Of a stretch of 15,862 nt of DNA, positions 10,333-15,862 are shown one piece after another (position 1 is the first letter of the stretch; each line of letters begins with the position of its first letter). Below the pieces are notes generated by a model, which searched no databases, was not told the DNA's origin, and worked only from the letters and a program-made list of their open reading frames with translations. The position numbers and the translations under genes were made by a program. The stretch spans positions 1 to 15,862 of the forward strand of contig JADGJG010000600.1 of the NCBI GenBank assembly GCA_027596195.1, given 5' to 3'. Source of the stretch: Podochytrium sp. JEL0797 (lineage: Eukaryota; Chytridiomycota; Chytridiomycetes; Chytridiales; Chytriomycetaceae).

Positions 10333-10661
10333 CTATTGCTGCGTTGCCGACGGATCCATTCCAATCGCTCCATACATGCTCTCCCCCACGTTCTGCGCCG
10401 TCTTCTGCACGAGTGTGTTGACGGCCATGAACTTGTGCACGCAGCGATCCAGGCACACGGCTTCGCCCTTGTTGAGTTCTCCGTCTTGCAGGTACGCTGG
10501 GCTCACGCATTTGGACTGGCAGTTGGCGATCAGCCTGGCATCAACCGGTTAATGCTTCCCGCTGCCTCGTGGGCACTTGTCAATGGGGTTTCAAACCTTC
10601 TACGGAAATCGGCTTCGACTTCGGCGGCGAGCTCTTGTTCCCATGCTGTCATTCCTTGCAT
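10333..10661 (-). CDS. TIM10: Small Tim chaperone of the mitochondrial intermembrane space, Tim10-like
   Basis: Inferred exons 10597-10661 and 10333-10534 (62-nt intron), giving 88 aa; too fragmented to appear as a simple open frame. It carries the twin CX3C motif of small Tims: Cys27-QSK-Cys31 and Cys49-LDR-Cys53, with 17 residues between. The connecting segment LNKGEAVCLDRCVHKF is typical of Tim10, whose human homologue is about 90 aa. Such proteins are oxidised by Mia40 and, with Tim9, form a hexamer that escorts hydrophobic precursors to TIM22 and the SAM complex. The start at 10661 gives the usual N-terminal helix (ELAAEVEADFRRRLIANC). It begins 57 bp after the stop of the upstream gene on the same strand. 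Tim10 versus another small Tim is judged from the LNKGE..CLDRC segment. Confidence 0.9.
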
Positions 10662-10718
10662 TGTTGGCGAGTGTTTGTTTTTCGAAAAAAAAGCGATAAA
10701 AAATCATCCATCCTGCCA

Positions 10719-11849
10719 TCACCCCAGCGCGGGATCGTGCCTCGGAAGGCAGAGGTTTTGGAATTCCTCCACGGAAGCCACTTCCGTAGTAGGAATCCTC
10801 GACATTATAATGTTGATTTGCACTTCGTCCAGCTTGTGGCGTCGGCAATATTCGTGGCAAACCTGTCGGAATGATCCTGCAGCCAAGAGGTGTTAGATGT
10901 ATTCAATTGCCATGAACGAATCAGCTACCTAACGATGGGCTGCTTGCTCCCTTCGCCATGGCTCCAGTAATCCATGTGATCTGAACTTTTTGGTTTAGAA
11001 CGCGTCGGTAAAGTCTCGAATTCAGACACTAACATTTTGAGGCTCGCGGTCACTGGAATGGTATTCATCGAAATTCCAATAGGGTGAAATGACCATGTTT
11101 GTTGCCAGCAAGCTTGTCAACCGTTCGTCGGGGATTCCGGCAATGACGGGCATCAAAATGATTTTAGACAAATTCTGGCTTCGGAGTTGTTCTTCCACTA
11201 GTGTGATGTGGATTGCTGATCCGAGGATGACGAGTAAATCGATGCCTTCCGTTGCCTGTTTGTGTTGAAAATTTTCAAAAAACAACCCATTGGATGTATA
11301 TTGAGATGGATTCACCTTTGGATTCCGCTCCCATTCTACAACAGTTCGAACTCCCGGATGCTCTTCGTCCACCCACGACACCATATGATCGCGTCGTCCC
11401 AAAATGACAATTTGCCTCGTGTCAAACAACCGCCCCTTTCCATTCGCAGACGCAGCCTTCAGAAGCGCATGGATAATCACTTTGCAATCCGATTCACCCG
11501 TCTCAGGAAAAATATCAGAAAGCAGAAACCCAATACACGCAGGTTTCTTCCCGGGCATGGCCTGATGCAACTTCCTGAGCTGCATCGCGACCCAAACAAC
11601 CTGATCGCGGATCGACTCTTTCATGCGATGGTATTTAATACGTGTATGAACGAGCTCCTGCGTGACGCATGAAAGTGGCGTGTTGGCGGGTTGATCGTCT
11701 TGGAGAGAGGTGGAAAAGTCGAACGTGAGGTTTCTGAAAAAGTTGCTGATGGAGTCGCCGTCGCGGTATCGCTGGAGAAGTTTTTCGCCGAGGTTGGAAT
11801 CGGGACGCGATTTGTCTTCGAGGGATGGGTTGGAGAGGGAGATTTCCAT
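10719..11849 (-). CDS. Divergent Rossmann-like protein, possibly P5C-reductase/NOXRED1-like
   Basis: Inferred exons 11034-11849, 10929-10980, 10719-10876 (introns 53 and 52 nt), giving 341 aa. I do not recognise it firmly. After an N-terminal helical region the central part alternates strand- and helix-like segments: ACIGFLLSDIF, KVIIHALLKAA, TRQIVILGRRD, then IDLLVILGSAIHITLVEEQL and KIILMPVIAGIPDERLTSLL. The last two resemble the pattern in the pyrroline-5-carboxylate reductase/NOXRED1 family (strand, helix, then V-A-G-I-P and an amphipathic helix), and the length fits NOXRED1. However, a clean GxGxxG dinucleotide-binding loop is missing: IGFLLSDIFPETGES stands at its place. It could be a degenerate, non-catalytic relative or a different fold. 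The ATG at 11847-11849 has an AAAAATGG context. Its start faces Med20 and its stop is 57 bp upstream of Tim10. Confidence 0.78.
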
Positions 11850-11919
11850 TTTTCGCGTGTTGCTTTTTTGTTGTGTTTTTTTCGATAGAGCAATGAAGGC
11901 ATCCCGGCCCGGCAGTCAA
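11850..11919. promoter_or_regulatory. 70-bp bidirectional promoter between the Rossmann-like gene and Med20
   Basis: Only 70 bp separate the two divergent start codons. The stretch contains a T-rich tract on the plus strand (near 11865-11881). No TATA box or CCAAT box is visible. If translation of Med20 started at the in-frame ATG at 11893, the gap would be 43 bp. Confidence 0.5.
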
Positions 11920-12750
11920 ATGGGCGTCTCTAGGTAATCCATTACCCTCCTCTAACTAAGCTGAAACCGGAAAGACTCATTCCCTCCGCCTGTTTGCTGC
12001 CCTTTGTTTCAGAACCCTGCACTTCAACCAACCCTGGGCCATCGATTCCTCCGCCCAAATCCACGACCGATTAAAGAACGTATTCAACGCCAAAAACTCC
12101 ACCTCAATCTGGTCCACCCTCTGCCGCTTATACCTCCCGCAACCCAAACTCAATCCCCAAACGAACCAACACGCCCCACCCCCACCGCCGCAGTCGAAAT
12201 CAAAACACTTGTACATCCTCAACTCGGACACCTCCCCCGTGGCGTATACGCTCGTAGTGGATGCGGGGAGGATGTCGTTTCTTGAAACGGGGGTCGAGTT
12301 GGAAACGATTGTGGGAAAGTTAAAGGCGACTTGGGCGTCGCGACAGGCGATGAGGGTCGATGGGCTTGTTTATAGGCCACCGAATTTGGAGATGAGGATC
12401 AAGTTTGGGACGATTATGGTTGGGTCGATGGCGAAGGGGGTTGTGTTGGAGGTAATATGTCCCGTCCCGGCTTGCGAATCTCGTATTTTGAGTATTGACC
12501 CCCCTCACCCGGTTTTATTCCACAGTTGACTGCTTTGGGAGAACAAGACGAACAAACAGCCGTCCGCGCGATTCGTACCGTTCTTGAAAAGTTGTTTTCG
12601 GATGTGCCTGGGTTCGCGGGACTCGATGTGAATGCGGTTGTGGCCGACACTGTGGATTCGAATGTTGCGTGGTTGAAGGAGGAAATGGATGGCGAGGCGC
12701 ATTCGGCTTTTGCTCTCATGTCGCTGTGTCATGCGCTTCTTGTTAAATAA
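11920..12750 (+). CDS. MED20: Mediator complex subunit 20 (Med20)
   Basis: Inferred exons 11920-11933, 12013-12451, 12526-12750 (introns 79 and 74 nt), giving 225 aa; metazoan Med20 is about 212. Med20 is part of the Mediator head module, with Med8 and Med18, linking activators to RNA polymerase II. The family pattern is visible: start MGVS (metazoan MGV), YILNSDTSPVAYTLVVDAG, FLETGVELETIVGKLK, VDGLVYRPPNLEMRIKFG and the strand TIMVGSMAKGVVLEV, followed by a helical C-terminus (LEKLFSDVPGFAGL). The first coding exon is only 14 nt. The ATG at 11920 is preferred because it gives the conserved MGV start; an in-frame ATG at 11893 would add nine residues (MKASRPGSQ). A central Pro/Gln-rich insert (QPKLNPQTNQHAPPPPPQ) is not typical. 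The first intron has a clear CTAAC branch site. Confidence 0.85.
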
Positions 12751-12751
12751 A
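12746..12751 (+). promoter_or_regulatory. AATAAA poly(A) signal overlapping the Med20 stop codon
   Basis: The last codons read AAA TAA followed by A, so the TAA stop is itself part of an AATAAA hexamer. If used, the Med20 3' UTR would be only about 15-30 nt. Confidence 0.45.
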
Positions 12752-13388
12752 TACTGGTGCGTTTTTGTGCCATGGAGTAGGCGTGGACGGGCCGGGGGGG
12801 AGGGTGCGACAGGCCCGTTCTTTTCATTGCCCCTGCGAAATCGGGAATTAAAAAAATATCGGAACCTCCGAGGGTATCGTCCCTGATTACCTCGTTTGAA
12901 AAACTCGGTTTCTCTTGATTACGCGTCGCAAACTCCGGCAATGGACTCTGTTGTGACGCGCTTCCAATTTCAGTCAGAGTGTGGAAATATCGCGGCATCA
13001 AATCATGTCTCATTGGTTGCCGTTGATATGCCTAAAATCAGATTAGACTCGCGTCAAATTTTGATTGTAGGAGATGTTTGACCAGAATGGAGGGCGGAAT
13101 TATCGTCGAACACTTGATTGCAGTGGACTTTATTCCTGACCACTGGGTTGGTTGTTGTGTCAGAGTTGAACCAGATGGTCAGCGGTTTTTCCTTCGTCCA
13201 CGTGCTCACGAAATTTAACCTTGTACAAACCGGAACGAAACCTGTTTGACGAGTCCAAATGGCTTGTGTCGATTGGACTCATTTGCTCGGACGGCTTGTT
13301 GAAATGATTTCACAGGGTGGATTTGGAAGTAAGATCATGAACACTCAATCATGATGTACCATTTTTTCTCGGAGTGGGACGAGAAGCA
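12752..13388. other. Stretch without a supportable gene
   Basis: No conserved coding pattern is seen in about 640 bp. It contains an inverted repeat ACGGGCC/GGCCCGT (12787-12793 and 12812-12818) just past Med20, which could form a 7-bp stem. It also holds a small open frame at 13087-13218 (43 codons, from an ATG) that resembles nothing I know. Several short frames on both strands look random. Confidence 0.5.
13087..13218 (+). CDS. Small uncharacterised open frame (43 aa), possibly part of a decayed gene
   Basis: ATG to TAA, reading MEGGIIVEHLIAVDFIPD and ending RFFLRPRAHEI. The composition is protein-like (balanced hydrophobic and charged residues), and after the stop another frame continues plausibly (LYKPERNLFDESKWLVS). 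It may be an exon or fragment of a broken gene reaching into the duplicated unit at 13.4-13.9 kb. No family is recognised and expression is unproven. Confidence 0.2.
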   Translation: MEGGIIVEHLIAVDFIPDHWVGCCVRVEPDGQRFFLRPRAHEI

Positions 13389-13772
13389 ATGAATTTCTCT
13401 CAAATTTCGACATTTTTGCGTCACCAGCACCACGAAATCGCTAGCCATCGCCATGAGCATGAAGATTGGATCCCACTATACATAAGCGGGATTAAAAATG
13501 CTGTTGATGAACCTGTTATAGTCGGAACTATGACGTAATCGATGAATTTGAATTTCTCTCATATTTCGTCGTTTTGCAGTGCGAGGTCACCCACACCACG
13601 AAATCTCTAGCAATCACCATGAGCATGAAGATTGGATCCCGCTATACATAAGCGGGATTAAAAATGCTGTTGATGGACCTGTTATCATCGGAACTAAGAC
13701 GTAAGCGATGAATTTCTTCCAAATTTCGTCATTTTTGTACTGTACGGTCACCAACCCCACAAAACCGCTCGG
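13389..13772 (+). repeat. Tandem duplication of about 160 bp, two full copies and a partial third
   Basis: Copies begin at ATGAATTT: 13389, 13542 and 13708. Copies one and two share long near-identical blocks, for example CATGAGCATGAAGATTGGAT (starting at 13452 and 13618) and AGCGGGATTAAAAATGCTG; they differ at a handful of positions plus two small insertions in copy two. Copy three keeps only the first 65 bp or so. The first copy is an open frame of 49 codons (13389-13538) containing DWIPLYISGIKNAVDEPVIV. The second keeps the same downstream frame but is shifted near its start. Confidence 0.85.
13636..13658. repeat. Inverted repeat (hairpin) within the second tandem copy
   Basis: ATCCCGCT and AGCGGGAT form a perfect 8-bp stem around a 7-nt loop (ATACATA). 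The same element in copy one (13470-13492) has one mismatch (ATCCCACT). Confidence 0.8.
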
Positions 13773-13920
13773 CAGGAGCTTTGACATACCGCTTGGAGCT
13801 GATGGGTTGGATCAATGGCTCGCAGATTGTGAGCAACAGGGAAGGAAATACGAGAGGGATAATGGGAGAAGTCTGTGGATCAGTTTGGAATTTCCGAGAT
13901 GTACTTCGATTGGTGAATAA
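13708..13920 (+). pseudogene. Uncharacterised open frame downstream of the duplication, possibly a gene remnant
   Basis: A 70-codon frame from the third repeat ATG, reading FDIPLGADGLDQWLADCEQQ and ending FPRCTSIGE. Splicing out 13917-13968 or so (GTGAATA to GTGTAG) would join it to GDRAEMFEFELSS, stopping at 14003-14005. The part after 13772 is not repeated. No family is recognised; it could be a chance frame or the last exon of a decayed gene whose upstream segment was duplicated. Confidence 0.25.
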
Positions 13921-14001
13921 AAATGCCATTGTTGCGGTGTTCAATCTGGATCCCGATGGTGTAGGTGACAGGGCCGAGATGTTTGAGTTTGAATTATCAT
14001 C

Positions 14002-14460
14002 CTAACCAGGGAGTTGAGCCCTGAAGACGAGTTCATCCATGTCACCATTGAGGTACGCAGAGTTCACGTCCATCAAGAGCGTTTTCCATTTGTGCAAGGC
14101 CGTCTGCGCGAGGAGCCAACGGAATGTGTTGAGGCGCATGGTGGGGGAGTAGGTTTCGAGGTAGTCGTGACCATATTGCTGTTTGAATCCCTGGGCGATA
14201 AGGCGGGCTTTGAAGCGCTCAATGGTGCGATCAAATTCCAAAGTGTCATGCGCGTCCAACTCATCACCAAGTTCAGTTGAGCGAGTCAAGAGAGCAAGTA
14301 GAGAGGGCATGCACGCGGATAAAACACGATGCAAAGGTGTAGGTTCAGGCCAGTTGGTTTCATCGATAATGTCCACCAGCATGAGGTCGACCCTTGTCAC
14401 CTTTGTCTGGGCGTTGGTAAGACTTTTTGATGTGAGATTCCTGATTTTTGTTTTAATCAA
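14002..14460 (-). pseudogene. Copia reverse transcriptase (RVT_2) fragment
   Basis: The fragment contains ERFKARLIAQGFKQQYGHDY, ETYSPTMRLNTFRWLLA and MDVNSAYLNGDMDEL, the classic RVT_2 start, including the first catalytic Asp (in MDVNSAYLNG). The usual block between the N-terminal helix and KARL (the W-V-F-K-x-K motif) is missing, apparently by deletion near ELDAHDTLEFDRTIERF. The frame stops right after the QLPG position, so the palm catalytic YVDD, thumb and RNase H are absent. Non-functional. Confidence 0.9.
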
Positions 14461-14839
14461 TGAAAATTTCGGGTGTCGAGATTGGGGCTAAATGACTAAG
14501 AGTCTAGAATTACAAATATCCCAATCCACCGACGATCCCAAATAAAATAATAATATGATGATGACGAGCCGTAGCCCCATGCAGCGCTGCAGTCGCTAAC
14601 ACACCAAAGAGAATTGCAACAATGGGTTGGAGATCCACATTTAGATGATCTTGCCAACACAGGGGTTGTGAGAACCCAATATAATGATATGATATTCCAT
14701 AGCTATGCGCGTTGGTCACGTGGGGTGCGATTCCCCATTTCACAATACAAGGGGAGCTGAGTCCCAACTTCACAATAATACGATTCCGCCCGACTCCTGT
14801 GCCCGACATCCAGCCAACTTGCTTGTGAGGGGATCAGTC
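14461..14839. other. Non-coding gap inside the decayed retrotransposon
   Basis: About 380 bp with no copia-like coding and no other supported gene. It contains TGGGGTGCGATTCCCCA (14721-14737), a 5-bp stem and 7-nt loop like a tRNA T-arm, and AT-rich patches. It may be a diverged connector region or a later insertion. Confidence 0.4.
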
Positions 14840-15352
14840 TCAGCGCAGCCCAGCTGGCCGTTCGAAGGGGGGAAGAGGTTGGGGGTGGGGACACACGAAT
14901 AATACCGAAACATTGTGTATCATTGAATCCGAATTGGCGCCGGATTTGGCGGAACGCGCATTCACTGCACGCTTTTCTGCTGCCACCGCGGATGGATTGC
15001 GCATGAGCTTAAGGACTTCCGGGTCCAATGGATTTGATGAGGGTTGCTGCATGCGATCGAGATGTTTGTTGATGGCTTTATCCGCAATGGTGGTGTTGGT
15101 GGGTGTAAGATGCGTGTTGTAGTCTGCAGGTGGGGAAACTGGCGAGAGAAGAAGTTGCGGCCATGACAGGTAGAAATTGTCGATGAATTTGCAATCGGCA
15201 AGGCGATTTCCGAAATGTTTTTCCGAGAGATTATCGATGAAGGGGCCGATGGATGGTGTGTTGGTGCTGATAAAAATAGCCTCGCGAGAAGTGGGAGCAA
15301 GTTTGCTTGCATGGTGCTGCCGTTTGGAGTTAACAGTACGCCACAACGCCAA
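14840..15352 (-). pseudogene. Copia integrase C-terminal connector, frameshifted
   Basis: This frame begins where the integrase frame ends. Its start (KRQHHASKLAPTSREAIFIS) matches the SKL-P...G-F-L-G-Y region that follows FGC-AYV in copia integrases, so a frameshift near 15330-15352 separates the two. The rest (for example EKRAVNARSAK) is the poorly conserved linker, ending in a low-complexity Pro-rich tail that is probably not original coding sequence. Confidence 0.65.
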
Positions 15353-15758
15353 AGGGGTGTAGATGGCGAATGGTTGGTCGCAGTCCAGTGAGCGATTCCA
15401 GAGAACTGTCGATTCCCTTCGACAGACACGGGGTGCGTGCCAAAACTGTCAATGCGTAATTGGCCGTGAATCCCCAATACTCCAACGGCGCCCCTGAATC
15501 CGTCAACATAACGCAAATCTTCCTCATCAACGTTTGGATAAACCGCTCAGCCAGCGCATTCATTTGCGATTCGCCAGGAAGACTAGGCTGGAAGTCGATT
15601 CCCTTCGATTCCAAACAACTCCAGAACGTGTTGGAGCTGAGTTCACCCTCATTGTACATCACGACCAGTGATTTGACCAAATAGACCGTTTTGAAACGTT
15701 CAATGCTACAGATGGCTTCAATGTGGGCGAGGTCTTTGTGTTGGATCAAGGAACCCAT
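15330..15758 (-). pseudogene. Copia integrase core fragment with lost catalytic Asp
   Basis: Conserved pieces: SKGIDFQPSLPGESQMNALAE (copia GI...P..P.QNGVAER), RFIQTLMRKICVMLTDSGAP, LEYWGFTANYALTVLARTP and HPFGVVAYC. The DNGGEF box carrying the second catalytic Asp reads YNEGEL, so Asp is replaced by Tyr; the Glu of the AER motif is kept. The stretch between VYLVKS and this box is too short, indicating a deletion. It ends in a stop where a frameshift moves the reading to the next frame. The codons upstream of 15758 to the window edge (for example MDAEVEAMKMYG) are in another frame and not recognisable. Confidence 0.9.
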
Positions 15759-15862
15759 ACATCTTCATGGCTTCCACCTCAGCATCCATCACGTTCGAAT
15801 CCTTGACAGTCTGAATGTTGGCCCTGTGGGTTTGTGCCGCGAGTTGTGTGCTGATTGTTTCG

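Larger units (their letters stand above)
14002..15758 (-). mobile_element. Decayed Ty1/copia-type LTR retrotransposon (integrase to start of reverse transcriptase)
   Basis: Three colinear fragments of one pol region read right to left in copia order: integrase core C-terminal half (15758 to 15330), the integrase-to-RT connector (15352 to about 14840) and the N-terminal part of the reverse transcriptase (14460 to 14002). They lie in different frames, separated by stops. No LTRs, gag or RNase H are seen, and the RT stops before the YVDD box. Integrase-before-RT order is what defines Ty1/copia rather than Ty3. The element is truncated at about 14002, beside the tandem duplication; its other end may lie beyond the right edge. 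Confidence 0.88.

Noticed and set aside
11247..11280. Possible 31-nt intron (GGGTTG to ACAG) inside the Rossmann-like gene
   Set aside because: Too short for the introns here (47 nt minimum) and removal would break the reading frame, which is open through it.
12787..12818. ACGGGCC/GGCCCGT inverted repeat as a terminator
   Set aside because: Rho-independent terminators do not apply to Pol II genes and Med20 already has AATAAA at its stop; kept only as a note.
14510..14809. 99-residue minus-strand frame with a hydrophobic end
   Set aside because: No copia or other family pattern, and it is out of register with the flanking retrotransposon fragments.

Overview
This is compact, intron-rich eukaryotic DNA, most likely from a zoosporic (chytrid-like) fungus. 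The evidence is 31 inferred GT-AG introns of 47 to 121 nt, many with a CTAAC-type branch site close to the acceptor. The gene content also fits: a cyclic-nucleotide-gated HCN/CNG-type channel (a family kept by flagellated early fungi and, from general knowledge, not expected in Dikarya), Mediator subunit Med20, a small Tim chaperone, an RBBP4/Hat2/Msi1 WD40 protein, Dnmt2, and the bacterial-type enzymes Ohr and Tam. The taxonomic placement is inference.

Layout: 1-1678 (+) is the 3' part of a cyclic-nucleotide-gated channel (9 exons seen). It converges, with a 6-bp gap, on an intronless Dnmt2 tRNA methyltransferase (1685-2962, -). Upstream on the same strand are an uncharacterised acidic repeat protein with a basic tail (3052-5974, -, 2 exons) and an RBBP4-type histone chaperone (6041-8327, -, 14 exons). 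RBBP4 diverges across a 304-bp shared promoter from a mitochondrially targeted-looking Ohr peroxidase (8632-9306, +, 4 exons). Ohr converges on a trans-aconitate methyltransferase-like gene (9349-10232, -, 2 exons). Next come Tim10 (10333-10661, -, 2 exons) and a divergent P5CR/NOXRED1-like Rossmann protein (10719-11849, -, 3 exons), which is divergent from Med20 (11920-12750, +, 3 exons) with only 70 bp between start codons.

From 12751 to the right edge the character changes. There is about 0.6 kb with no supportable gene, then a tandem duplication of about 160 bp (13389-13772) carrying a hairpin, then a decayed Ty1/copia retrotransposon on the minus strand (about 14002-15758). The element has lost an integrase catalytic residue, is frameshifted, and stops before the RT catalytic YVDD box.

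The genes do not form one pathway. They are housekeeping and signalling genes packed with minimal spacers, so that poly(A) signals and UTRs probably overlap neighbouring genes. The points most worth a second look are the channel pore, which lacks both GYG and GE filter signatures; the 10-bp CCTAGG minisatellite of potential splice acceptors inside the intron of the acidic protein gene; the eight-copy ISEEVHEE array; and the duplicated unit at 13.4-13.8 kb. I see no defence system, CRISPR array, tRNA or rRNA.
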